Of a stretch of 64,000 nucleotides of DNA, positions 48,750-58,062 are shown piece by piece. The stretch comes from Halalkalibacter wakoensis JCM 9140 (GTDB taxonomy: Bacteria; Bacillota; Bacilli; Bacillales; Bacillaceae_D), in assembly GCF_000513095.1 (NCBI RefSeq), contig NZ_BAUT01000009.1, forward strand, positions 29,104-93,103, read 5' to 3'. The notes under the pieces were generated by a model. The model searched no databases and had not been told where the DNA came from. It saw only the letters and a list, made by a program, of their open reading frames with translations. Each line of letters starts with the position of its first letter. The stretch's first letter is position 1. The translations under genes were made by a program, and so were the position numbers.

Positions 48750-49038
48750 GCAATCCCTCCAGAAATAAACCACTCTTGTTTTTAAATGACATTTTAATAT
48801 TTATTCGAAAAAAGCTTAACAAATTCCTACTTCATCTTGCTGTCATTAAGAAAAAAAATCTCCTTTCAACTAAGTCACTTGCCGACCTGAGTATTTTTCT
48901 AGTCAAATCCCTAAGCTTACTAGCCATTCTAGATCATCTTCTAACTAAACCTTCTTATGAATGCTCTCACAAAGAAAGAGTTACCCGACAAGATCATTAG
49001 ACCTTATAAGGTAACTCTAACAAACAATCTATCCATTT

Positions 49039-50073
49039 TTACTTTAATACCATTTCCATAATTTCATGGGTGTATGCTTTTGAGAGATCGGCCGGTTCGC
49101 TTATGACTCCAAATTGATAAGCGATATCGGCAGTTTGCTTAAACTTGTCATCATCAATCATTCCAATATTTGCAATATCAAACCCTTCTGGAATAACAAG
49201 TTTTGCGACCTCTTCCATCATCACAAGTTGGTGATCTCGCGTACTACTTCCTTCTTCAGCTTCTGCCATGACGGCATCGACTGCAGCTTCCGGGTCTTCA
49301 ATCGCGTCTTGCCAACCTTTAATAGAGGCACGAACGAATTTGGCAGCCGCTTCTTTATTGTCTTCAAGCCATTCTTCATTGGCGAACAAATTGTCTTGAA
49401 GCATGGCTACTCCTTCTTCATTCATATCAATTAACGATAACTCACTTTCAGGAATGCCTTCTGCTAGGACAACTTGGTATTCGTTATAAGTCATCACCGA
49501 AGCTGCATCAAGCTCACCGGATAAAAATTGATCCATCGTAAAGCCTTGTCTTACAAATGATAAATCTAAATTTGGATCAAGGTCGTATTTATCGAATAGA
49601 GCTAAAATTTCAAACTCATTTCCCCCCATCCAGTTCCCAACATTTTTACCGGCTAAATCAGCTGGTGATTCAATCCCTGCTTCTTTTTTCGAAACGAGCA
49701 TTAACCCACTATCTTGATAGATTTGGGCAATTTGGACAAGAGGCATGCCTTGTTCTTGATGAGGAAGCAAGCTAGCAACCCATCCAATTCCGATATCTGC
49801 CGCACCATTTGCCACTTGCTGCTCAGGCACAATATCTGGTCCTCCTGGAACAATGGTTACATCAAGACCTTCCTCTTCATAATAACCATTTTCAATGGCA
49901 ACATAATAACCAGCAAATTGAGCTTGAGGTACCCATTTTAATTGAAGGGTGATTGGTGTTAATTCATCAGAAGAACCTCCTGATGACGAATCCGCTCCAC
50001 AACCTGCTAAAACCAAACCTACCAACATGACCAATACGAGTAAACGCTGAACATTGCCAATGAAACCTTTCAT
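49039..50073 (-). CDS. ABC transporter substrate-binding lipoprotein (NMT1/ThiY-type)
   Basis: A 344-residue periplasmic-type binding lipoprotein: signal peptide with lipobox LAGC (~22-25), then the NMT1/THI5-like fold with LQLKWVPQAQFAGYYVAIEN and VTIVPGGPDIVPEQQVANGA, motifs of binding proteins for thiamine pyrimidine precursors and similar aromatic or heterocyclic compounds. GAAGGGGG precedes the ATG. Last gene of the four-gene importer operon (ATPase, two permeases, binding protein). The substrate could be hydroxymethylpyrimidine-like, riboflavin-like or a sulfonate; no riboswitch is present to decide. Confidence 0.88.
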   Translation of the reverse strand: MKGFIGNVQRLLVLVMLVGLVLAGCGADSSSGGSSDELTPITLQLKWVPQAQFAGYYVAIENGYYEEEGLDVTIVPGGPDIVPEQQVANGAADIGIGWVASLLPHQEQGMPLVQIAQIYQDSGLMLVSKKEAGIESPADLAGKNVGNWMGGNEFEILALFDKYDLDPNLDLSFVRQGFTMDQFLSGELDAASVMTYNEYQVVLAEGIPESELSLIDMNEEGVAMLQDNLFANEEWLEDNKEAAAKFVRASIKGWQDAIEDPEAAVDAVMAEAEEGSSTRDHQLVMMEEVAKLVIPEGFDIANIGMIDDDKFKQTADIAYQFGVISEPADLSKAYTHEIMEMVLK

Positions 50074-50155
50074 TCATTTTCCCCCTTCTTTTTCTTCATT
50101 TTTCATTTTTGCTATATCATGACCTTCTTGCTAGAAAGATCAAAATATCAAAGGA

Positions 50156-51034
50156 TTATACTCGCTTCGAGGGATGCCAACGTAAGAAAACTTTTTCTAA
50201 ACGCTCAACGACCGTGTAAAATAGTACCCCTACAAGCGCAGCTACCACGATACAGGCCCAACCGAGTGGCATCTGCGCTACTTTAACGGAATTAGAAAGC
50301 AAATAGCCAAGTCCTCTAGATGAAAAGAAAAATTCTCCGACAATTGCTCCAATCATACTCGCTGTTGTATTAATCTTAAGCGCAGTGAAAACGTTAGGCA
50401 TGCTATGAGCAATCCGTACATAACGGAAAACGGACACTTTTGATGCAGCATAAGAATGCATCAAATCAAGATTAAGCGGGTGAACATTGGTCATTCCTTT
50501 ATGTGCATTGATGGCCATCGCTGCCATTGTAATGATTGTCACAATAGCAATTCTTGAGCCAATTCCGCTCCCAAACCAAAGGTTCATAATAGGTGCCAAC
50601 GCAACAATGGGAACGGCATTTAATGCGACAACAATGAACAATCCTCCTTTCCCCCACCTCGGAAAGGCTGTTGCAACGAGGGCTAACAAAAAGCCAAGAG
50701 TTGATCCTAGCAACATGCCAGAGACTGCTTCTGTTAATGTGTACCCTGTATATGGCAGGAGAACATGGATGTTTTCAATGATGGCTGTCAAAATGGCTGA
50801 AGGAAGTGGAAGTTGATACGTTCTGAGTTGAAAAACCATATGAAAGACTTGAAGCTGCCACAAAGTAATAAATAGAAGACCCGCTCCTAGTGGAAGGAGC
50901 ACTTGTGCCACACCTTTTTGATTGATTTTGCTCTTAGAGGAAAAAGGATTTGCTGACGGTTTCGGTATTTTTTTCTCTTTAACAATCGGTTCACTAACCC
51001 AGTTCATATTTTTTTCAACTGGTTTGCCTGTCAT
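50156..51034 (-). CDS. ABC transporter permease (second)
   Basis: A 292-residue BPD_transp_1 permease with six helices, from an N-terminal basic extension (EKKIPKPSANPFSSKSKINQ) to the C-terminal IVVAALVGVLFYTVVERLEK. The EAA-type cytoplasmic loop is LDLMHSYAASKVSVFRYVRI. Its ATG overlaps the stop of the first permease by 4 nt, so the two are translationally coupled and most likely form a heterodimer in the membrane. Confidence 0.9.
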   Translation of the reverse strand: MTGKPVEKNMNWVSEPIVKEKKIPKPSANPFSSKSKINQKGVAQVLLPLGAGLLFITLWQLQVFHMVFQLRTYQLPLPSAILTAIIENIHVLLPYTGYTLTEAVSGMLLGSTLGFLLALVATAFPRWGKGGLFIVVALNAVPIVALAPIMNLWFGSGIGSRIAIVTIITMAAMAINAHKGMTNVHPLNLDLMHSYAASKVSVFRYVRIAHSMPNVFTALKINTTASMIGAIVGEFFFSSRGLGYLLSNSVKVAQMPLGWACIVVAALVGVLFYTVVERLEKVFLRWHPSKRV

Positions 51035-51837
51035 TGGCTATCACCCCCTGACTCTCGAAATTCAGGCTGCCAAGACGTAACCCAGCGTTCAATTAAGCTA
51101 ATAACCACATAACTGACAATTCCTAATAACGCGGCAACAAGAACGGTAAGCCAAAACAAATAATTGTGTGACGGTCCATAATACAAATTACGGAGCATAA
51201 TTACGCCAATCCCTTTTGTTGCCCCCATCAGTTCGACTAGGATCGCCCCCGTGACAGCTAGAGGGGCAGCAATTTTCAAGCCACTAAATAAACCAGGTAA
51301 CGAGGCGGGCAGCTTCAATTTCCAATAAACATGCCACGGTTTAGCTGCATAGGAGTACATTAATTCGACTGCTGTAGGGTCAACACTGTTCAGTCCCCTA
51401 AGCATATTAAGGGCAACGGGGAAAAACGTAATATAGGCAGCAATTATGATTCGTGATAGTTGGGCGTCTTGAACAATGCCATATACAATTGGTGCCAGTC
51501 CTAATATCGGGATCATTTGAGAAGCTACTGCGTACGGAAACGATAATAGCTCCATCCATTTTGATGCGCTCATCACAACTGCTAATATCACTCCCGCTAA
51601 TGCACCAAGTAAAAAACCATAAGCCGCATTCGAAAATGTAGCTAGCCCTTCCGACAATAGGACACTCATATATCCAGGCAAAACTGCTGCCAACTCATGC
51701 AAATAAGGAATCTTCGACTGAGCAAGTGGTACATCAAAAAATAATAACAACCACGATACAAGCTGCCATACAACCAAAATTCCAATAACCCATAGAAACG
51801 GAGGTGCAAGACGACTTACAAGAACGGCATTGCGCAT
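51031..51837 (-). CDS. ABC transporter permease (first)
   Basis: A 268-residue BPD_transp_1 permease with six helices; EAA loop VELMYSYAAKPWHVYWKLKL, C-terminal LVAALLGIVSYVVISLIERW. It begins 3 nt after the ATPase stop and overlaps the second permease. Similarity of the two permeases suggests an old duplication within the SsuC/TauC/ThiX-type group. Confidence 0.9.
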   Translation of the reverse strand: MRNAVLVSRLAPPFLWVIGILVVWQLVSWLLLFFDVPLAQSKIPYLHELAAVLPGYMSVLLSEGLATFSNAAYGFLLGALAGVILAVVMSASKWMELLSFPYAVASQMIPILGLAPIVYGIVQDAQLSRIIIAAYITFFPVALNMLRGLNSVDPTAVELMYSYAAKPWHVYWKLKLPASLPGLFSGLKIAAPLAVTGAILVELMGATKGIGVIMLRNLYYGPSHNYLFWLTVLVAALLGIVSYVVISLIERWVTSWQPEFRESGGDSQ

Positions 51838-51840
51838 TCG

Positions 51841-52623
51841 TTACACTCCTTCAAAACTATCTCTTATTTGCGTCACTAACTCATAGAACTGTGGACTATT
51901 TCTCATCTCCTGCCTTCTAGGTCTTGGTAAAGGTATTTCTACAACGGCCGACAACCTACCAGGATGAGGGGAGAGGACGAATACACGATCTGACAAAAAG
52001 ATGGCTTCTGGTATGCTGTGGGTAACAAAAACAACTGTATTGTTGACTTTGCTCCAAATCGAAAGCAATTCTTCGTTTAACCGTTCTCTTGAAAATTCAT
52101 CTAATGCAGAAAATGGCTCATCCATTAAGAGAATTTCTGGTTCAATCGCAAGAGCTCTTGCTATCGCCACTCTCTGTTGCATTCCTCCACTAAGCTGCCA
52201 CGGAAACTTTTCTTTGAACTTGCTTAATCCAACCAGTTCTAATAAATCATTAACACGCTCCTCCTTTTCTTGTTTGCTAAACCCCATCATCTCAAGCGGC
52301 AGTGATATATTCGTTTTAATTTTTCGCCAATCGTACAAGACAGGGCTTTGAAACACGATGCCATATTTTCTAGCAAGCCTTGCTTCTTTTGCCGTTTTTC
52401 CAGCAACCTTGATTTGTCCACTCGTCGGCTGAAGTAAGTCTGCCATAATTCGAAGCAACGTCGTTTTCCCGCATCCAGACGGACCTAATAACGAAACAAA
52501 CTCGCCTTTTCGAATATCTACTGTCACATCATCTAGTGCCAATACTTCTGACTGATCGGTTTGATAACGCATGCTAACATGATCAAGCTCAATTTCTGGT
52601 ATGTGTATCTTTGCCAAACTCAT
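51841..52623 (-). CDS. ABC transporter ATP-binding protein
   Basis: A 260-residue ATPase of the SsuB/TauB/ThiZ group. Walker A GPSGCGKTT (~45-53), signature LSGGMQQRVAIARAL, Walker B LLMDEPFSALDE, and the H-loop FVTHSIPEAI. First gene of the importer operon. The ATG has AAGGAGT upstream. The 320-bp region before it lacks TPP, FMN or other known riboswitch consensus. Confidence 0.93.
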   Translation of the reverse strand: MSLAKIHIPEIELDHVSMRYQTDQSEVLALDDVTVDIRKGEFVSLLGPSGCGKTTLLRIMADLLQPTSGQIKVAGKTAKEARLARKYGIVFQSPVLYDWRKIKTNISLPLEMMGFSKQEKEERVNDLLELVGLSKFKEKFPWQLSGGMQQRVAIARALAIEPEILLMDEPFSALDEFSRERLNEELLSIWSKVNNTVVFVTHSIPEAIFLSDRVFVLSPHPGRLSAVVEIPLPRPRRQEMRNSPQFYELVTQIRDSFEGV

Positions 52624-52899
52624 GAACTCACTCCTTAGTTGTTATTTACATTTCTTTTGCCACATACATTAAACAAACTAGTTCCAATTCACAGTTATCT
52701 AAAAATAAACTCTTTTCAGAAAATAATAGTTACAGCTACTTGACTCATCTTCATCTAATGTAACTAAATGTATTACAAAAAAAAGGAATCTTCTAGTTTT
52801 CTGCAAGATTTTCTACCGGTATTTTACAGATGGAGTTGAAGATCAATACGATTCTTGCTTTTTTGCATCATTACACAGCAACCCCGATCAAATGAAAAA
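52624..52899. other. Upstream region of the ABC importer, no riboswitch seen
   Basis: AT-rich intergenic stretch. No TPP (CTGAGA...ACCTGA), RFN or purine riboswitch core is recognised, and no palindrome stands out. Promoter not clear. Confidence 0.4.
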
Positions 52900-52944
52900 G
52901 CCTGCCCTTCGTTCAGAGTAAAACCACTGAACTTGAGGGCAGGC
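52900..52944 (-). terminator. Terminator of the helicase/partner operon
   Basis: Minus strand long stem GCCTGCCCT...GTTCAG / CTGAAC...AGGGCAGGC with a 10-nt loop followed by five T, starting 2 nt after the partner gene stop. Confidence 0.9.
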
Positions 52945-52946
52945 AT

Positions 52947-53687
52947 TCATGTATATTTTTTTCTCCATTCAACACGTTCATGCTCTTCTATTTGCTGCTC
53001 TAGAACGTCATCCCAACGTTTGAGCCACGTATTCCAGACACGCGCATAGAAAGTATCCTGTTCCTGATTGTATAAGTGAAATTCTAGACATGGTACATGT
53101 ACGACTGATTGTTGTTCGAACGTCGTAACGTCAGAAACAACGATTTGGTAGCCGTTTTCATCCAATCCATTTTCTTGCTCGGAAAGAACTTGTACTAATC
53201 GATTCTCACTTACTACATCCCTAGGTTCTGTGTATCGATAAAGGGACCACTCTTCCTCTTCCGGCATATCCTGAGGCATTGAAAACCAAAACTCATCATG
53301 AGTCGAGCTATACTTTACTTCTGTCGACTCCTCTTCCAACTCCTCTTCAATGATACCCTCCTGTAATTGGTTACGCCCCTTTTGGGTGAGTTTATAAATT
53401 GATCTTTCAAGCTGAATGAGGCCAGTCCGCTCCATTTTTTCGATTAAGTCTACAATAAATAATTCTTCAACTAAGAGCATTTCGGCCAAATTGGCCGCTC
53501 GCCGAATATCCGTCTCCTCTACTGACAGTAAAATCATTTTCATGAGAATATCCATTTTCGATCGCTTCACTCGTTTAAAGCCAACGTTATATAGATCAAC
53601 TGGCACATACCAAACAGCTGATTCTTTTATTTCTACAGCTGGATTCTCAAGCAAAATGGAACGTAAATCCTTTGTTCGTTTATCCAT
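52947..53687 (-). CDS. Helicase-associated protein, winged-helix-like, unknown
   Basis: A 246-residue protein I do not recognise. Residues ~45-110 look like one or two winged-helix units (DILMKMILLSVEETDIRRAA, LAEMLLVEELFIVDLIEKME, RTGLIQLERSIYKLTQKGRN), followed by an acidic linker (EEELEEESTEV) and a C-terminal beta-rich part (HVPCLEFHLYNQEQDTFYAR). The ATG overlaps the 3' end of the helicase gene by 8 nt and has GAGGTGA 6 nt upstream, so it is translated in step with the helicase. A DNA- or protein-binding adaptor for the helicase is the natural inference, not shown. Confidence 0.6.
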   Translation of the reverse strand: MDKRTKDLRSILLENPAVEIKESAVWYVPVDLYNVGFKRVKRSKMDILMKMILLSVEETDIRRAANLAEMLLVEELFIVDLIEKMERTGLIQLERSIYKLTQKGRNQLQEGIIEEELEEESTEVKYSSTHDEFWFSMPQDMPEEEEWSLYRYTEPRDVVSENRLVQVLSEQENGLDENGYQIVVSDVTTFEQQSVVHVPCLEFHLYNQEQDTFYARVWNTWLKRWDDVLEQQIEEHERVEWRKKYT

Positions 53688-56600
53688 GCAGACTCACCTC
53701 TTTAAGCGTATGCATTCCATTTTGTTTTTTGACCGCTTCTAATACATGCTTATACATGTTTCTCGTATCAGCCTGTCTCGCTTTTTCAGTGAACATCTTT
53801 GCACTACCAATTAACACAAGTAACTCTCTCGCTCTTGAAAGGGCGACATTCAGTCGACGGTAGTCCTTGGCAAAGCCAATGTCATCTTGTTTGTTGTCAT
53901 GATTTCGAACCATACTTAACAAAATCACATCCATCTCCATTCCTTGAAAACGGTCAACAGTCCCAGTGCGAATCAATAAGTGCTCTAACTGCAACTCCTG
54001 TTGAATCAACCGGTCGATTCGTTTAACTTGTTCCCCGTAAAAGCTAATGACACCAACGCTTTTCTTTTCATCAGCCTTCATCCTACCTGCTTTCTTCGCC
54101 TCTGCAGTCGCCGTGTCTAACTCCTGCAAAAGCTCTGCAATTCTCTTTAATTCAGCTGAGTTAAAGAGGCTTCTTCCTCCTTTTACTCGCTCTTCGAAAA
54201 ACCCCATCTCGTTTGGCACATCGAGCCATACTAAATGATTATCCCGTTTGATAAGAGGAGAATCAAGCAAGTGATCACGCTGTACGTCAGAATCCGATAA
54301 GCCACATTGTAGCCGTTCATTTTCTTGTTCATAAAATGGCGAAATGGTTTGCATAATGTTTTCATGCATTCGGTATTGAATCGCGAGCATTGTTTTATGT
54401 GTTTTCGGCAAATTTTTAAACAATCGCTCAAAAAGGGATTCTTTTAAAAGCTTCTTTAATTCCACTTTGCCTTCGAAGTCATCACTCTCATCAGCCAATT
54501 CCTGCAAAGTCTCCTCAAGCGTATCATCTCCAAGTAAAGGAGGGAGTTGGTGGTGATCACCGACTAAAATAACCTTTTTCCCTTTCAACATAGGTAAAAG
54601 AAGCTCTGGAGGCGTCGCTTTTGATACTTCATCAATAATAACAACATCAAACACTGGATAATTATCGATAAAATCTTTACGCGCAGAGGCCACACATGTT
54701 GTTCCAATTACGTTTGCATGCTTCACATAAAGCTTCCGGATTTCATCTAAGTCATGATCACTAGCTTCTTCTAGCATGGATAGCCATTGTCCTTGGATAG
54801 ATTGGAAGATAGGAAGTTTTTGCTTTTCCTGCTTCAATGATTCTCTAGTGAAAGATAAACTGGCCATTTTTTTCAGAACTTCTTCATGCTCTTGTTCAGG
54901 TTCAGCTTTGATTAGTAGCACCAAAGGCTTTAACTCTTCTTCCTTCTGCATAAGCAAGCCATTGTGTTCATGAAGGCGTGCTATGACATGCTCGAGAGCC
55001 TGTTCTTGTTCCGTCAACTCGACCGTAACTTTTTCTTGCTTTTGACGATTTAACTCGACACGTTCTTGCCCTTTCTCAACCTGCTCTTTTTTCCTTTTAA
55101 GCTCTTGCGCTTGTTCTTCTTTTTGCGGGAGCCATTCTTCGGCATTTGGAATGGGCTCTACCTTCTCCCGTAATTCATTCATTTGCGATTGAAGGGTTTC
55201 AATCTCTGCTTTCTGCTCGTCTACATTTTTTTTCCACTTTTGATTAGATCGATGGTTTTCCTGCTGTTTTAGTTGAAGTTCAGCTAACAATTCTCGCTTA
55301 AGCTGACCAAATATGTCTTGAGCCATTTTTTTACTCGTATCAAATGACTGCAAACGGTTTGCTTTTTGCCTTACATATTGCCTTCTACTGTATAGTCCTT
55401 CTAAAGCAGCTCCTAACTCTTGCGGATACATGTTTGATTCTCGCATTTTATCCCGTAGATCGTCTAAAAAATGATCGATCTCAACTGCCGTATACGTCAT
55501 TGCTCGACTCGTCGCTCGCTCCTGAATTTGCTCTATCGGAACGTGGCGAGGTTGTAATAGTTTTTCAATATAGGAAATGGCTCCATTTAGTTTGTCATGG
55601 TAGTCTTTTAGTTTTTCAAACTGTTTTATTTGTGCACGAACGTCATTTAACTCATCGATCAGTTGTTGGATGTTTATAGTCCGTTCAATGTTGTGTTGTA
55701 GCAATATCCATTTCAAGCCGTCGATTTGGGTCACATCTTTAATCTTTGTTAGCAAGATCTCCAATTTCGATGTTGCTTCAGACTCCTTTTCGTATGCAAC
55801 CATCGCCTCTTCAAAAGCTTTTGTTTTTCGTGCCATTTGTTCTTCAAGATCTACGTATAAAATGCTGTTTCGTAGTTGCACGATCTCTTTTTGAATTTCG
55901 TCGTACTGCTCTTGAATGACAGCCACATCGGGCTCTTCTCGAAGAAACGTTTCATCTTTTTCAATTGTTAAAGTTAACTCTTCAAAAGATTGACGAATTT
56001 CTTCCAGTTGTTGCTGAATAGAAACCTTATCCTGTTCTGCAGCGTGCACATTCTTTCTTTGTTCTTGAATACTAGCTTCAACTTCATTAAATTGTTCTAT
56101 TGCTTTCTTTTTCGCTGCAACTTCTGCTTCCAATCGCATAAGTTCTGGTTCAAGCTGCTCGATTTTCTGTTCATTCCTCGTCCATTCAGCTTCAATTTCA
56201 TCTTTACGTTTTTGCCTTGTATCAAATTGAACAGAAACTTCTTTTAACGTATGGTCTTTCCAATACTGACCTACATTTTCCTCAATAAACTTTTTTCCTT
56301 CTTCTTCAATGCTTTCTGTCCGCCCAACTCGCAAAATCCGAATATCTTTATTTTCAAGTAAACGGCCAAGAGCATTGTCGACCGCCAAATTCGACTGCGA
56401 CGCGACAAGTGTACGTAGGCCCGCTCTAGCATTTTGTAAGCAAATCTCAGAAATGACGGTTGTCTTTCCTGTTCCAGGTGGCCCTTGAATGACGTATAAA
56501 TCTTCTGCTGACATCGCGCCTACAACTGCTTCTCGTTGGAAGTCATTCAATCGATTGTGAAACTGAAGCGCTGGAATCTTTTTCGGTGTTTTGACGGGTG

Positions 56601-57471
56601 GCTTGTTTTCAAATAAAAGTTGTTCTAGCTCGGGATTGGCAGCTAGCCCGTTTTCCAGATACTTAAACCCTTGGCGCAAACGCTTCACCTGACTCAATGT
56701 CGCAAAATTACTAAAAACTACTTCCTTCTGGTTCAAGTCAAGCTGGCCCTGCCTCGCTCGATTCTCCATATATTTATTCAGTTCAACTTCAACTTTGAGC
56801 GAGGAGCGGTTAGCTTTTAGAACCTTCCCAACATCCTGGTCCAATCCCTTAAGTTTGACACTTAAATTATTTAATACTTTCCATTCCTTATCCCCTAATT
56901 GACATCCGACAAGGGTCATTCGAGTAAAATTCTGATTGAACGAAAGGCCAGAATAACGAGCAGTCATGTCTGGGATATCAGCTGACCGCTCTTGAATTTT
57001 TAAATAGCCTTCCCAGCTCGAGATCCGCTTTTTTACATACTCGGAGCTTTCTTGCGCAACTGGCATGTCGTGTATCATTCCGAGTAAATCAAATGGAACC
57101 ATCTTCCCCGGCTGTACATCAAAGTCAAAAATAATATCAGTGGCCCGACGCCAGTTCGTATCTATAGATGTTCGTGCTGTTTTTGTCGTTACATTCGTAA
57201 CAATAAATCGATCCCTTTCCACGACACAATGCAAAATGACAACAATCCCTTCGTACTTAGCGGCCATTTGCAGATTCCACTCATTGTCTAAAAATAATGC
57301 GACGGAAAGAGGACGATCCTTTGTCTGTGGATATTTTTCAATAGATATACGAAACGATTTTTCCAATAAAAAAAACGAACGCTCGTCAATGCCGAGCGAC
57401 CTCATTTTGTCCTTTGCTTTATTTGTCAAAGCAACCGGACAACGATATGTTTTTACTTGTGTCCTTATCAT
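53680..57471 (-). CDS. SF1 (Upf1/DNA2-like) helicase with large coiled-coil insert
   Basis: A 1,263-residue helicase. An unrecognised N-terminal domain (~1-300) is followed by motif I GPPGTGKTT (~330), motif II IIDEVS (~945), motif III GDHHQLPP (~972), QYRMHE (~1032), motif V DRFQGMEMDV (~1173) and motif VI NVALSRAR (~1208). Between motifs Ia and II lies a ~530-residue, strongly charged coiled coil, an SMC-like arm unusual for SF1. The ATG at 57471 (AGGTGG 4 nt upstream) is chosen because the frame's TTG at 57525 lies at the likely transcription start. Intact despite its size. Overlaps the partner gene. Role in nucleic-acid repair or phage defence is inference. Confidence 0.9.
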   Translation of the reverse strand: MIRTQVKTYRCPVALTNKAKDKMRSLGIDERSFFLLEKSFRISIEKYPQTKDRPLSVALFLDNEWNLQMAAKYEGIVVILHCVVERDRFIVTNVTTKTARTSIDTNWRRATDIIFDFDVQPGKMVPFDLLGMIHDMPVAQESSEYVKKRISSWEGYLKIQERSADIPDMTARYSGLSFNQNFTRMTLVGCQLGDKEWKVLNNLSVKLKGLDQDVGKVLKANRSSLKVEVELNKYMENRARQGQLDLNQKEVVFSNFATLSQVKRLRQGFKYLENGLAANPELEQLLFENKPPVKTPKKIPALQFHNRLNDFQREAVVGAMSAEDLYVIQGPPGTGKTTVISEICLQNARAGLRTLVASQSNLAVDNALGRLLENKDIRILRVGRTESIEEEGKKFIEENVGQYWKDHTLKEVSVQFDTRQKRKDEIEAEWTRNEQKIEQLEPELMRLEAEVAAKKKAIEQFNEVEASIQEQRKNVHAAEQDKVSIQQQLEEIRQSFEELTLTIEKDETFLREEPDVAVIQEQYDEIQKEIVQLRNSILYVDLEEQMARKTKAFEEAMVAYEKESEATSKLEILLTKIKDVTQIDGLKWILLQHNIERTINIQQLIDELNDVRAQIKQFEKLKDYHDKLNGAISYIEKLLQPRHVPIEQIQERATSRAMTYTAVEIDHFLDDLRDKMRESNMYPQELGAALEGLYSRRQYVRQKANRLQSFDTSKKMAQDIFGQLKRELLAELQLKQQENHRSNQKWKKNVDEQKAEIETLQSQMNELREKVEPIPNAEEWLPQKEEQAQELKRKKEQVEKGQERVELNRQKQEKVTVELTEQEQALEHVIARLHEHNGLLMQKEEELKPLVLLIKAEPEQEHEEVLKKMASLSFTRESLKQEKQKLPIFQSIQGQWLSMLEEASDHDLDEIRKLYVKHANVIGTTCVASARKDFIDNYPVFDVVIIDEVSKATPPELLLPMLKGKKVILVGDHHQLPPLLGDDTLEETLQELADESDDFEGKVELKKLLKESLFERLFKNLPKTHKTMLAIQYRMHENIMQTISPFYEQENERLQCGLSDSDVQRDHLLDSPLIKRDNHLVWLDVPNEMGFFEERVKGGRSLFNSAELKRIAELLQELDTATAEAKKAGRMKADEKKSVGVISFYGEQVKRIDRLIQQELQLEHLLIRTGTVDRFQGMEMDVILLSMVRNHDNKQDDIGFAKDYRRLNVALSRARELLVLIGSAKMFTEKARQADTRNMYKHVLEAVKKQNGMHTLKEVSLHG

Positions 57472-57530
57472 ATGTCCACCTGCTTGCTTCTTTACGCATA
57501 AGAATTTTGATTGTTTTTTGTCCAAAGTGA

Positions 57531-57536
57531 ATTATA
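57531..57536 (-). promoter_or_regulatory. -10 box of the helicase operon promoter
   Basis: TATAAT (in ATATGCTATAATTCAC on the minus strand), about 60 nt before the helicase ATG. The -35 is weak (TTCTGT or TTGTAA at poor spacing). Confidence 0.5.
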
Positions 57537-57633
57537 GCATATCGAACAGAAGAGGTCTTACAATGCAGCAAGAAAAACATTAACAATAAATACAAGGAAC
57601 AGCACTGTCTTATTTATAACTTCCCTATCTTTT

Positions 57634-57951
57634 TTACTCACTAGATTTTTTAAAACGATTCCCGGTGTTTACGTAAAAAAGAATGAACCCGACAATGCCT
57701 AAAAATAAGACTAGACCTACTACAAATAACCACTTTATCTCAAATATGTCACTAAGCATCCATAACATTTGACTAAATACTAAGGCAAACATCATTTTCC
57801 CCATAAACTTACATAAAGCAACTGTATCATATTTTTCTTTTTCTTCCTTAGGCAACGTATTAAAACCAGCTATTAAAAAGGAACCTTTTCCATTCAGCAG
57901 GAAAATCCCTAGTATAACAAATAACCCCATTACTATTATTGAGATTAACAC
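57634..57951 (-). CDS. DUF3784-like small membrane protein
   Basis: A 105-residue protein with three membrane helices (LISIIVMGLFVILGIFLL, MFALVFSQMLWMLSDIF, LFVVGLVLFLGIVGFILF) and the short cytoplasmic loop LIAGFNTLPKEEKEKYD, which is typical of DUF3784 proteins of Firmicutes. GTG at 57951 (GGAG 8 nt upstream) is preferred to the overlapping GTG at 57960. Function unknown; single gene. Confidence 0.8.
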   Translation of the reverse strand: MLISIIVMGLFVILGIFLLNGKGSFLIAGFNTLPKEEKEKYDTVALCKFMGKMMFALVFSQMLWMLSDIFEIKWLFVVGLVLFLGIVGFILFYVNTGNRFKKSSE

Positions 57952-58028
57952 ATTTATCACTCCTTTCGTTTCACTCTTATATACGGTGAGTTATAATGAG
58001 AGGTTTCTCCTTTCGAAGGCTCAATCAA

Positions 58029-58058
58029 AAAAAACACCTGACCCAAACTCGGGTCAGG
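58029..58058 (-). terminator. Terminator after the AAA+ regulator gene
   Basis: Minus strand 8-bp stem CCTGACCC / GGGTCAGG with a 6-nt loop and a long T run; it follows the restored stop codon of the regulator (58063) by only a few bases. Confidence 0.9.
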
Positions 58059-58062
58059 CATC

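Noticed and set aside
48776..49000. 74-codon + strand frame between siderophore and ABC genes
   Set aside because: No Shine-Dalgarno, low-complexity Leu/Lys composition, no recognisable domain.
52624..52860. TPP riboswitch before the ABC importer
   Set aside because: Neither conserved half of the TPP aptamer is present on the minus strand.
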